From JACOVP01 sp035289145 (GTDB lineage: Archaea; Nanobdellota; Nanobdellia; SCGC-AAA011-G17; UBA489): 10,394 nt of DNA. Under the pieces are notes generated by a model. That model was not told where the DNA came from. It made no database searches and saw only the letters and a program-made list of their open reading frames with translations. Of the stretch, positions 1 through 7,873 are shown piece after piece. How positions within the stretch are numbered: position 1 is the first letter of the stretch; each line of letters opens with the position of its first letter. Both the position numbers and the translations under genes were made by a program. The stretch lies in contig DATDXZ010000064.1 in NCBI GenBank assembly GCA_035289145.1, positions 1 through 10,394 on the forward strand, given 5' to 3'.

Positions 1-13
1 TCTTAGAATTCCT

Positions 14-1660
14 TTAATCTGCTAAGTTCATTTCTTGAGATATTCTGCCCTTAGCAAGTATGATATTACTTAGCTTCCTATACGCCTGTACTGCATGCAC
101 TTTTCCAATACGAGTACAAAAGAAAGGCAATAAAATCAACCCCTTTACTTTCTGCGTGAATCCTGACTTATGTTTTATTGCTCCCATAGTTTCTGCCATA
201 AATAACTTAATATCTTTTCCTGTCTTCCATGAAAAATCAAAAGGAGTGTATTCATTAGTAAACACATATTTGAAATCTTCTTTTGACCTCATATCAAATA
301 ACTTATAGAGCGCGAACCTCATCTTGAATTTTTGCGAGTATTCCAACATCTTTTCTTCAGGGAGCTGCGGCTGCACAAATCGAGGCACAGCATAGCCACT
401 GAGATTTAAGATATTCTTATCCCATGAGAAATTCTTCGGCAGATATCCATTCTGCTTTGCCAATTCGTAGAGAGCAGTACCTGGAATAGCATCTGTCAGC
501 GTGAACGTGACTGCATTTCCCCGCAATTCCCATGCGAACTTGAATGTTTCTTCTAAAGACTGCGGTGTTTCACCAGGATGGCCTATCATGAAGAATGTTC
601 CATAGCCAATGCCCTGCTTTCTTGTAGCTTCAATGGCTTTTCTAGCCATGTCTTTGCTGATTGCTTTGTTAATAGAGGACATTAATGCCTCGCTGCCGCT
701 TTCAATACCATATTCAATAAGACGGCAACCAGAAGCTTTCATCTTAGCTAAAATACCTTCATCAACCAAGTTCACACGAGTCAAACATTCCCATTCTATG
801 CTGAGATTTCTTTTGATCAAATCGTCGCAGATTTCTCCAGCCCAGATTTTATGAGCAGTGAACACATCATCTTTCATGTGGACTACTTTTCTTCCATATT
901 TCTTTACTAAGAACTCTATTTCATCCACCACATCTTTGCTTTCTCTTAAACGCAACTTTCTCTTCCAAAAACTAGGAGATCCGCAGAAATTGCAATTATA
1001 TGGACACCCTCTTCCACCCATGATACCATAGTACTTGTATTTTTCCATAGGCACCAAGTCAAACGCCGGCCAAGGCAACTCCTTGACATCTAAAAATTCT
1101 CTTTCTTTTGTTCTTATATATTTTCCATTTCTTAAAAATGAGACACCATCAATCTTTTCATCCACTTTCTTTCCTTTTTTCAATTGCTCTATGACTTCGA
1201 CCAATGTTTTCTCAGCTTCACCGCGAATGATCAAGTCAATAGCTGGGAAGGAACGTAAACTGTCTTCATCTATGTAAGTAGTATGCTGACCACCAAAGAT
1301 AACGAAAGCACCAGCTTCTTTTGCAATACGCGCAAGCTCAAATCCATCAAAACGATTGTAACTGAACGCAGAAATACAGACTACGTCTGCCTTGGCATTC
1401 TTAATTGCTTCAGTTGCTTTTTGCTTCTTGAGATTTAACACGTCTAGATCAAGCACTTGAATTTCAATGTCTTTTACTTGCTTTCTAGTATACGCTGCCA
1501 AATACAGCAAACCTAATGGAGCTTCGTATCCTTCTCCACTAAGGAAAGGCCTCAAGAACAGGAGTTTCATTTTGTTTTCTAACCTACCTTTGTTTTTAAA
1601 ACTTTCTATGCTTCTTTTAAAAACACCCTTTATTTTGGCAGAGAAAGCATTATTCTGCAT
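14..1660 (-). CDS. B12-binding-type radical SAM protein
   Basis: Likely a cytoplasmic radical SAM enzyme with an N-terminal cobalamin-binding-like domain; members of this class typically methylate or rearrange unactivated carbons, but the substrate here is unknown. Residues about 31-160 form the Rossmann-like domain, with GGQHTTY at 123-129 and RGEAE at 146-150. The canonical DxHxxG cobalamin-ligating motif is not visible, as is common in this class. The [4Fe-4S] motif is clear: C219, C223 and C226 in CPYNCNFC, followed by SAM-barrel motifs SGSE at 321-324 and GHPGET at 360-365. Residues after about 430 are a C-terminal extension I do not recognise. The ATG at 1660 overlaps the upstream glycosyltransferase by 11 bases, favouring coupling. 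However, M31 (ATG at 1570, MKLLFLRPF) matches the usual start of the family and has a weak AAAGGT-like stretch upstream, so the true protein may be 518 residues. Last gene of the minus-strand operon. Confidence 0.9.
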   Translation of the reverse strand: MQNNAFSAKIKGVFKRSIESFKNKGRLENKMKLLFLRPFLSGEGYEAPLGLLYLAAYTRKQVKDIEIQVLDLDVLNLKKQKATEAIKNAKADVVCISAFSYNRFDGFELARIAKEAGAFVIFGGQHTTYIDEDSLRSFPAIDLIIRGEAEKTLVEVIEQLKKGKKVDEKIDGVSFLRNGKYIRTKEREFLDVKELPWPAFDLVPMEKYKYYGIMGGRGCPYNCNFCGSPSFWKRKLRLRESKDVVDEIEFLVKKYGRKVVHMKDDVFTAHKIWAGEICDDLIKRNLSIEWECLTRVNLVDEGILAKMKASGCRLIEYGIESGSEALMSSINKAISKDMARKAIEATRKQGIGYGTFFMIGHPGETPQSLEETFKFAWELRGNAVTFTLTDAIPGTALYELAKQNGYLPKNFSWDKNILNLSGYAVPRFVQPQLPEEKMLEYSQKFKMRFALYKLFDMRSKEDFKYVFTNEYTPFDFSWKTGKDIKLFMAETMGAIKHKSGFTQKVKGLILLPFFCTRIGKVHAVQAYRKLSNIILAKGRISQEMNLAD

Positions 1661-2819
1661 ATTTTTGCATTTTACTATAGACTTGACTAAGCTCCCTACA
1701 TGTATTTTTCCAGCTCAGCTCTTTTCCTACTGCAGCTATATTTTTCTTTATTTTCTGGTAGAGCTTTTTATCAGTTAAAAGTGTTTCGACAGCCTGAAAG
1801 AATTTTTCCTGATGACCTGAAGAAAAAGTTAATCCTATCTTCTTTTCATTTACCCATTTTCCCAATTTTCCTATGTCTGAGACTACCAAAGGGAGGCCAC
1901 ATTTAATTGCATCATAGAATTTTAACCCTACAATATCCTTATGATAAGTGATATCAGGTCTAGAGTGCAGAAATATTTTTGCGTTTTTATAAAAATAACC
2001 TATCTCACTGAAAGGTATCTCTCCTAAAAACAGTACTGCCTTTTCAATTCCAAGCTCTTTTGCTAACTTCATAAGATTATGTACGTTTCCCTTTCCCAAG
2101 ATAAGCAGTCTTGTGTTTGGTCTTCTTTTATGGACTACTTGGAAACACCTTAGTATTTCATCAACAGCCTCTACTTCGCGTATGGCTCCAGCGTAGAGCA
2201 GATGCTCATACTTCTTTTCAAAGGTGAATCCTTTTGCTCTGGAATGCTGTATGCTTGTTGAATTCTCTACAGGAATAATTCTTGTTTTAACTCCTTTTCT
2301 CTCCAATGTTTCCTTACCTGCATGAGTCATGGTGACTACCAAGTTGGACTCGTTCAGTAACTTGATCTCTTTTCTTAATAAGACATTATATCTTCTCTTG
2401 CTAATTAGCTTATTTTCATAATCTGTGATGCTCAAGAGCTTATGAGCCTCAGTCACCCAAGGAATGTTCAGCTTTTGCTGCATTGCTTTTCCTACTTCGA
2501 AGAGATCAAAAGGCTGTCGTGTATGAATCATGTTGATATTTTCCTGCCTGATGATGCTTGGAACGTATTTTAGCAATGCTTTGTATCTTGCTTTATTGTA
2601 TTTGGTGTATTTTTCCAAGAGGTTTGCTATTCTGCTTTTCTTTATAGGAATGTGATAAACGGTTGCATTTTTTCCCTGCTCTTTTGCATAACTTTTTCCT
2701 GGAACAATAATGACTACCTTATGGCCCCAGCTCTTGAGTCCTTCTGCGATTCCTTCTGTCCTAATAGACGCGCCACTTGATTCTGGAAAATAAGCGGTTG
2801 TCAGTATGGCTACTTTCAT
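1650..2819 (-). CDS. Glycosyltransferase family 4 (GT-B fold)
   Basis: Predicted retaining GT-B glycosyltransferase that adds a sugar from a nucleotide-sugar donor to a lipid-linked or surface glycan; 389 residues, normal for GT4. The N-terminal half opens with a strand (MKVAILTTAYFPE) followed by a glycine/serine-rich acceptor loop (SSGASIR, 14-20). The C-terminal donor domain includes LLYAGAIRE at 207-215, a beta-strand LLILGKG at 238-244, FLGEIP at 264-269 and the donor-binding segment LKFYDAIKCGLP at 299-310. In that segment an Asp (D303) stands where many GT4 enzymes have the second Glu of the E-x7-E signature. There is no signal peptide or membrane helix. The start overlaps the previous gene's stop as ATGA (2816-2819), typical of coupled translation. 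Donor and acceptor cannot be assigned. The family call is firm. Confidence 0.92.
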   Translation of the reverse strand: MKVAILTTAYFPESSGASIRTEGIAEGLKSWGHKVVIIVPGKSYAKEQGKNATVYHIPIKKSRIANLLEKYTKYNKARYKALLKYVPSIIRQENINMIHTRQPFDLFEVGKAMQQKLNIPWVTEAHKLLSITDYENKLISKRRYNVLLRKEIKLLNESNLVVTMTHAGKETLERKGVKTRIIPVENSTSIQHSRAKGFTFEKKYEHLLYAGAIREVEAVDEILRCFQVVHKRRPNTRLLILGKGNVHNLMKLAKELGIEKAVLFLGEIPFSEIGYFYKNAKIFLHSRPDITYHKDIVGLKFYDAIKCGLPLVVSDIGKLGKWVNEKKIGLTFSSGHQEKFFQAVETLLTDKKLYQKIKKNIAAVGKELSWKNTCRELSQVYSKMQKYAE

Positions 2820-3925
2820 TGCTTGACTAGGAGCTCACTTAATGCATTATATATTTGTGCAGAGTAAAATAATGATGTCTTCTTCCTTCTCCTCGCTTTG
2901 AGATCATGCGCAAGACGTCTTCTTAATCGCATCATTCTGTGAGCTAGACTATATCTCGTTGGACAGATTTTCTCATATTCGACTATTTCCTTGAGATATC
3001 CCCAGAAAGCATCTGGCCAAAATGGTTTTTCATATCTACTGAACAATCCATCTTCTTTTTGGAGCTTCTCTAGTTTTTTTATACAGAGATTTGCTTCCTG
3101 GTTTTTGCCTGCTCTTGCCAAACTGTACGCACCATACGCATAGAACCCTGTGGAGCCTACTGTGAATATCACTTTGGACTTTCTCCATGGCGTTCTTTTT
3201 CTTATTTTTCCTGCCAGCCACTTGAATGCTCTTTTCTGAGCGAAGGTAGCATGCCTATAGCTGTCTTTTGGATTCGCAAGCAGCAGGTAGAATAATGTCA
3301 GACTATGGTAATACAGGTCGCGAACGTTCATGTGCTCTTCATAAGGGAATGCTCTTTCTAATGTAGCGTAAGGGAAGGCTCCATTTTTGAACTGATGACG
3401 TGCAATGTGAAGCAAAGCTCTGTTTTTGATTGCTGTAACTTCACTGTTTTTGCTTAACTCTTCCATCTTTTGAAATACTGCTGCAGCTGCTGCTGACATA
3501 TTTAATAGATCCGCATAGTGATTGTCTGATTTTACATATCTTCCTGGCTCGAATTCTTGCTCTTTAATATACTTGCATGCTTTTTTTGCAGCTTCAATGT
3601 AGGAATTCTTTTTTGTGACTTGATAAGCATCCATCAACACTCTTGCAATGACTGCTGTGGAGAGTGTGTTTTCTTCTACAGTCTCTGTTTCGGTGATTTC
3701 TTTCCAGCTGCCGTTTGCTTGCTGCTCTCTGACTACCCAATCCAATGCCTTCTTTGCCGTTTCTATATCATTTATGACTAATAATGCACGCGCACATTCA
3801 GCATTGGGCCGAGGATCACAGATTTTTGTTCGAGGATCTTGAAACGCACCGTTTACAAGTTGCATCTTCTGCAAACTAAATCTCATTCTTTCCAGTATTT
3901 GCCTTATACCCTGTTGATCTATCAT
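2816..3925 (-). CDS. Alpha/alpha-toroid protein with QW-like repeats, function unknown
   Basis: I do not recognise a named family. The open frame extends upstream to 4033, but the first 36 codons lie inside the preceding oxidoreductase gene. Met37 of that frame (ATG at 3925) overlaps its stop as ATGA, the same arrangement as at the next junction, so I place the start there (369 residues). The protein is helix-rich, without signal peptide or obvious membrane segment. It carries spaced motifs of the form Q-x-x-N/D-G-x-F/W: QLVNGAF (22-28), QQANGSW (68-74), QFKNGAF (178-184) and QKEDGLF (289-295). These resemble the QW repeats that cap helices in terpene-cyclase/prenyltransferase-like alpha/alpha toroids; similar barrels occur in polysaccharide lyases and epimerases. 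No DxDD cyclase motif is seen, so squalene-type cyclisation is unlikely. Residues 329-349 are very basic. Context suggests a glycan-modifying or glycan-binding role, which is inference. Confidence 0.8.
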   Translation of the reverse strand: MIDQQGIRQILERMRFSLQKMQLVNGAFQDPRTKICDPRPNAECARALLVINDIETAKKALDWVVREQQANGSWKEITETETVEENTLSTAVIARVLMDAYQVTKKNSYIEAAKKACKYIKEQEFEPGRYVKSDNHYADLLNMSAAAAAVFQKMEELSKNSEVTAIKNRALLHIARHQFKNGAFPYATLERAFPYEEHMNVRDLYYHSLTLFYLLLANPKDSYRHATFAQKRAFKWLAGKIRKRTPWRKSKVIFTVGSTGFYAYGAYSLARAGKNQEANLCIKKLEKLQKEDGLFSRYEKPFWPDAFWGYLKEIVEYEKICPTRYSLAHRMMRLRRRLAHDLKARRRKKTSLFYSAQIYNALSELLVKQ

Positions 3926-6078
3926 TGTAAATAGTCCATGTGGTTCACTCTTACTGGTTTTTTCTCTTTGAGACTGTCCATGACGCGGAAACAGAAGACT
4001 GTTGAGCGGACCGCATCCCATAAGGTAATGCATTCTGCCTCTTCACCACGCATTTTTCTTCTGATTTCCTTCAGTTGATTGCTGTATCCTTTGTCAGCTT
4101 CAGGTAATTTTATTTCTGATTCGTTCATTCCATAGAATGCAGCATGCTGGAAGTTTTCGATAACAATTATTTTTCCTTCTACATAGATTTCTATACGCTC
4201 TCTTGGCATAAATGCATTTCCTAATGAGGTATAGACCATGGTTGCCAAAGAACCGTCTTCGAAATTCGTCATCATAGCAACATTGCTGTCGTCCATATTT
4301 CTTTCCTTAGCATTAAGATTTTGCGCAGTGACTGTTACTGGTTCTGCACCTACCAACCACGCGCATACATCTATCATGTGATTTGCCAAATGCAGAATTC
4401 TTCCACCGCCTTCTTGCGTGTCTACCCATGCTCTTTCTGCCTTATTCTCATCGTTGAATCTATATGTAATCATCAAAGGCGTAGATCTATTCCTGATTGT
4501 TTCCTTTACTTTCTGCAGTATCGGAGAAAAACGTCTGTTGAGGCCGAGCGTGAAGAAGATGTTATTTTTATTGATTGCATAAATCATATCTTTCAATTCT
4601 TTTTCATTGAGCGCCATAGGCTTTTCTAAGAATACATTCTTTTTTGCGTTTGCCGCTTGAATAGCCATGGCAGCATGCATATTGTTTTTGCTTGTGATAA
4701 TGATAAGATCTATAGTTGGATCCTTGAGCAATTCCTGATAGTCTGTCGCACAATATTCTGCCTTAAACTGCTTAGCAATGTTTTTTGCCTGCATAGGAGA
4801 ACTGCTATAGACTGCTCTGAGATTTATTCCTTTCTGCTGAGCGATATTTGGCAACTGCACGTTTTTTGCGAACATTCCCAAACCTGCGACTGCAACATTC
4901 AGAATGTCTTTTTCTATTTTTGCCGGACTGAGCTCGATCTTTCTCTTAGGAGTGACTTTGTTTTCTTGCTCATACGTTAAGAGGACACCATATCCCTGCT
5001 TTGCCTGCAATTGCTGGTATGCTTGCTTGGCTTTGTCCAAAGGATATTCTTCTGCAATCAGATCTGCGACATTCAGTTTTTTTGTCGCTATCAATTCCAA
5101 GAACTCCTCTGCATTTCTTTTTTCTGTCCATGGAACAAATCCTCTTGGATACTGCATGTTCTTTGCTTCAAAGGCTTCGTCATATCTTCCTGGACCTGTT
5201 GATCGAGAAATAACAAATTCTAATTCTTTTCTATAGAATACTGTGTAGGGGAGATTGACATCAAATGATCCCACTAAAACAAATCGCGCACGATCGCGAC
5301 AACTCATTGCTAATTCTTCAAATAATTCCTGAGAACCACCAGAAGTACAGACAATGACTGCATCACATCCTCTATTTTCTGTCGCTCTTGCTATTTCTTT
5401 TGCAAATCCTTGATTCTCTTTGATGAGTATGGTCTTTTCTGCGCCATATTTCTTTGCTCCAACAACTCTTTCTGGAATCACGTCCAAACCTATAACATGC
5501 GCTCCCTGCAATTTGAGCAGACGCACTAGTACTTGACCAATCAATCCTAGACCTACGACCGCGACCGTGTCTCCTAACTGCACTTTTGCATTACGCATGG
5601 CGTGCATGGCAATACATCCTAACGTGACGAATGCAGCCTGCTTCTTATCGACACTTGCCTGGACTTTGACAGCGAGATTTAAAGGAACTGCGATGATTTC
5701 TGCATGCATAGCATAATCTGGACCCATACAAGCCACTATGTCTCCCACGCTAAACTCTTGAACATCAGATCCTTTCTCCATGACTGTGCCTACACAGCTA
5801 TAACCAAGGGGAACTAACTCTTCTAATTTCCCTTTGATGTTGGTCACCATGGACTTGAGATTGCCTGCAGCTATTTTTTTAGCAACACGCAGCAAACTTT
5901 TTGGACTCTTGAGAGTCTTGTAGTAGTTTTGCTTGGTAGAATTTAATGTCCTGATTTCTGTGCCTGTGCTGATCAATGAATACAATGTTTTTACTATGAC
6001 TTTTCCTTTTTCCACACTTGGCGCCGGGACTTCTTCGATGACAATGTTCCCCTTGGTGTCCCTACAGAGTTGCTTCAT
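3922..6078 (-). CDS. Bi-domain oxidoreductase (MDR dehydrogenase + Gfo/Idh/MocA)
   Basis: A natural fusion of two NAD(P)-dependent dehydrogenase modules, 718 residues, the usual size of the polysaccharide-locus 'bi-domain oxidoreductase' family. Residues about 1-370 are a medium-chain (zinc-alcohol-dehydrogenase-like) module: a GroES-like start with SLISTGTE (34-41), then the Rossmann motif GLGLIG at 176-181. The cluster of four cysteines of the structural zinc lobe is absent, and the Cys expected near position 38 is Ser/Thr here, so a classical zinc alcohol dehydrogenase is unlikely. After a linker (about 371-390), residues 391-718 are Gfo/Idh/MocA-like: a second Rossmann motif at GLGMFA (399-404), the EKP signature at 485-487 and the catalytic-region GGGRILHLANHMID, with H567 and D570. 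It probably oxidises and reduces a nucleotide-linked sugar in the cytosol. It is first in the minus-strand operon, with a TATA-like box about 26-30 bases before the start codon. Confidence 0.93.
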   Translation of the reverse strand: MKQLCRDTKGNIVIEEVPAPSVEKGKVIVKTLYSLISTGTEIRTLNSTKQNYYKTLKSPKSLLRVAKKIAAGNLKSMVTNIKGKLEELVPLGYSCVGTVMEKGSDVQEFSVGDIVACMGPDYAMHAEIIAVPLNLAVKVQASVDKKQAAFVTLGCIAMHAMRNAKVQLGDTVAVVGLGLIGQVLVRLLKLQGAHVIGLDVIPERVVGAKKYGAEKTILIKENQGFAKEIARATENRGCDAVIVCTSGGSQELFEELAMSCRDRARFVLVGSFDVNLPYTVFYRKELEFVISRSTGPGRYDEAFEAKNMQYPRGFVPWTEKRNAEEFLELIATKKLNVADLIAEEYPLDKAKQAYQQLQAKQGYGVLLTYEQENKVTPKRKIELSPAKIEKDILNVAVAGLGMFAKNVQLPNIAQQKGINLRAVYSSSPMQAKNIAKQFKAEYCATDYQELLKDPTIDLIIITSKNNMHAAMAIQAANAKKNVFLEKPMALNEKELKDMIYAINKNNIFFTLGLNRRFSPILQKVKETIRNRSTPLMITYRFNDENKAERAWVDTQEGGGRILHLANHMIDVCAWLVGAEPVTVTAQNLNAKERNMDDSNVAMMTNFEDGSLATMVYTSLGNAFMPRERIEIYVEGKIIVIENFQHAAFYGMNESEIKLPEADKGYSNQLKEIRRKMRGEEAECITLWDAVRSTVFCFRVMDSLKEKKPVRVNHMDYLQ

Positions 6079-6101
6079 TTTGGTAGAAGCACATGGGCAG
6101 T

Positions 6102-6110
6102 CTTATAAAG
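6102..6110 (-). promoter_or_regulatory. TATA-type promoter of the minus-strand operon
   Basis: Read on the minus strand this is CTTTATAAG, a near-consensus archaeal TATA box, preceded by purine-rich AGATAG that could serve as a BRE. Its centre is about 28 bases from the A of the ATG at 6078, so transcription would start at or within a few bases of the start codon and give a leaderless or near-leaderless mRNA. There is no Shine-Dalgarno sequence between box and start, which fits. The core TTATAA is symmetrical and could also drive plus-strand transcription. Confidence 0.5.
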
Positions 6111-6141
6111 CTATCTGTGCCTCTTTTAGTGTTTTACGACG

Positions 6142-6147
6142 TTTATA
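6142..6147 (+). promoter_or_regulatory. Candidate TATA box of the plus-strand operon
   Basis: TTTATA lies 58 bases before the ATG at 6200. With the usual archaeal spacing, transcription would begin near 6170, which is downstream of the possible TTG start at 6155 but leaves about 30 bases of leader before the ATG at 6200. This supports the ATG. The element is short and AT-rich sequence is common here, and the TTATAA at 6103-6108 is a competing candidate. Confidence 0.35.
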
Positions 6148-6199
6148 GCCATTTTTGATTCAACAGAGCTTTTTTAAAGACTCTCCCCTTCTCGTTTTT

Positions 6200-7870
6200 A
6201 TGTCCTCTCGTCAAGTCCTATTCTGGATTTTTGCAGCCTTGGTTGTAGTGAAACTTTCTTTGAGCTTTTTTGTGGCTACTCCTACGATCTATAGCGATGA
6301 GTATCTTTATGCCAAGCTAGCACGCAGCCTTAATGTAGACTCTAGCTATGCTGTTCATGGAATATTGATTAATGGTTATCCTCCTCTCTATCCTTTAGTC
6401 TTATCCCTGACTTATTTCTTCGATGACATGAGTTTGATTTACTTCTTCATGAAGCTGCTTAATGCGATTTTATCTTCACTGATTATCTTTCCTGCTTATT
6501 TTTTCTCGAGAATATTTGTCTCTTCCAAGGAAAGCACTTGGTTTGCCTTATTGATTGGTGTCTTGCCTTCTTCTTTTGCTTATACTCCTTATCTTTTATC
6601 TGAAAATGTGTTCTTTGTCTTGTTCTTCACTACTGTTTACTTTCTTTTTCGCGCAAGCACTCAGCATTACTTCATGGACTATCTTTGGACTGGAGTTTTT
6701 CTAGGCCTTACCTTACTCACCAAAGCTTCAGGACTCATCTTGTTTCCTTTGTTTGCAATTCTCTTTTTCCGTGCATTGTATAGACGATCTGCGGAAGAGA
6801 CTGGACTGCTCATCTTCAGCGGCTTAGTCGCTGCACTTCTCTATGTTCCTTGGTTTTTGTACACTACTGCCAATTTCGGATTGTCTTTTTCAGGACTTTT
6901 AGGCAACAGCTACAGCGCTGAACTGACTAATGTTGTCGAACATTCTCTTTTCTTCCTGTTTAAAAACGGCATTATATGGACTATACTCTATTTAGGTGTC
7001 TTCATCTGGAGCAGCGCGCTTCTTTTCTTCTTAGGCTCCTGGTTTTTCTTCCGTCGAGCTGCTAGTCCTCTGCACAAAGAATTACTTTTCTTCTTTTGCA
7101 TCCTTTTTGTGACTGTGCTGTTCTTCGTTGTCAATCATAATCTGCATGGCGTTGTGAAAGAGGATAACTTTTTAGCACTTTCAGGACGACCTATTGCCCG
7201 CTACACTGACTTGTTACTGCCTTTATTGTTCTTGACTGGATTTTTAGGATTGAAATCTCAAAAGAAACTCTTGACGAAATCCTTTATTGCTCCTATTCTG
7301 ATTTTACTTCTTAGTCTTCCTTTATTTTTCTACACACTTTTACCTGTCAACAATCTCTCTTTAACCTGGCTTGGCACGGTTCAAACTGCAGCCTTGCTTT
7401 TTTCCTCTTCAGCTTTCTTCTTGAGCTTTGTTTATGTTCTCCTGCTGATCGTTTTCTCTTTTTTAGTCATTTTCTTAGTTCACACCCTTTCTCTTTCAAA
7501 GCTACTTCCTCTCTTCTGCGGATTTTTTCTCGCTGTTAGTCTGCTTTCTTTTGGAGCAACGATTTATAATAGCCAAGTTAATTGGTATCCTTTAGAACAA
7601 GTTCAACTGGGACTTTGGTTGAAAGATCACATTCCTGAAGATGTTAGAATAGTTATTGATGCAGACTTTTGCACTTCTCTTTCTGTCAGCGATGCAACTT
7701 CTTTATGTTCTTCTACAGGGCATACTACCTTGCTTGGTTTTTGGGTTAATCATGACTTAATTATCAGCGAAACTCCTCAGCCTGGTGATTATTTCATCTC
7801 AAGAGACATTACCTCTTACCTGCCCCAATATGCCACAGAAAACCATATATACGTCTATAAGGTGCCATAA
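6200..7870 (+). CDS. Multi-pass GT-C glycosyltransferase (ArnT/PMT-like)
   Basis: Integral membrane protein of 556 residues with roughly eleven or twelve hydrophobic helices and a soluble C-terminal domain of about 100 residues. It probably transfers a sugar from a polyprenyl-phosphate donor to an acceptor on the outer face of the membrane. The first extracytoplasmic loop carries IYSDEYLYAK, whose D33 and E34 match the acidic residues used by GT-C enzymes, followed by NGYPPLYP (58-65), a motif common in the ArnT/PMT/GT39 group. A basic GRPIARY segment (329-335) lies in a later loop and could contact the lipid phosphate. The C-terminal domain has two cysteines (C491, C503) that could form a disulfide outside the cell. 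The frame stays open to a TTG at 6155, but the ATG at 6200 places the first helix near the N terminus and fits the promoter. First gene of a tight operon; three bases separate it from the next gene. Confidence 0.87.
   Translation: MSSRQVLFWIFAALVVVKLSLSFFVATPTIYSDEYLYAKLARSLNVDSSYAVHGILINGYPPLYPLVLSLTYFFDDMSLIYFFMKLLNAILSSLIIFPAYFFSRIFVSSKESTWFALLIGVLPSSFAYTPYLLSENVFFVLFFTTVYFLFRASTQHYFMDYLWTGVFLGLTLLTKASGLILFPLFAILFFRALYRRSAEETGLLIFSGLVAALLYVPWFLYTTANFGLSFSGLLGNSYSAELTNVVEHSLFFLFKNGIIWTILYLGVFIWSSALLFFLGSWFFFRRAASPLHKELLFFFCILFVTVLFFVVNHNLHGVVKEDNFLALSGRPIARYTDLLLPLLFLTGFLGLKSQKKLLTKSFIAPILILLLSLPLFFYTLLPVNNLSLTWLGTVQTAALLFSSSAFFLSFVYVLLLIVFSFLVIFLVHTLSLSKLLPLFCGFFLAVSLLSFGATIYNSQVNWYPLEQVQLGLWLKDHIPEDVRIVIDADFCTSLSVSDATSLCSSTGHTTLLGFWVNHDLIISETPQPGDYFISRDITSYLPQYATENHIYVYKVP
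7859..7864 (+). promoter_or_regulatory. Shine-Dalgarno site for the GT2 gene
   Basis: AAGGTG overlaps the last codons of the upstream gene and lies nine bases before the ATG at 7874. It matches the anti-Shine-Dalgarno end of 16S rRNA and is the only strong site in the window. It decides the start of the GT2 gene and shows that internal operon genes are translated from leadered mRNA, unlike the probable leaderless first gene on the other strand. Confidence 0.6.
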
Positions 7871-7873
7871 CTC

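Noticed and set aside
3926..4033. Upstream extension of the toroid gene by 36 codons
   Set aside because: The extra codons lie wholly inside the oxidoreductase gene on the same strand, and the ATG at 3925 forms a typical ATGA overlap, as at the next junction.
6155..6199. TTG start adding 15 residues to the GT-C protein
   Set aside because: It has no ribosome site, lies only eight bases after the TATA-like element, and the ATG at 6200 gives a normal N terminus before the first helix.
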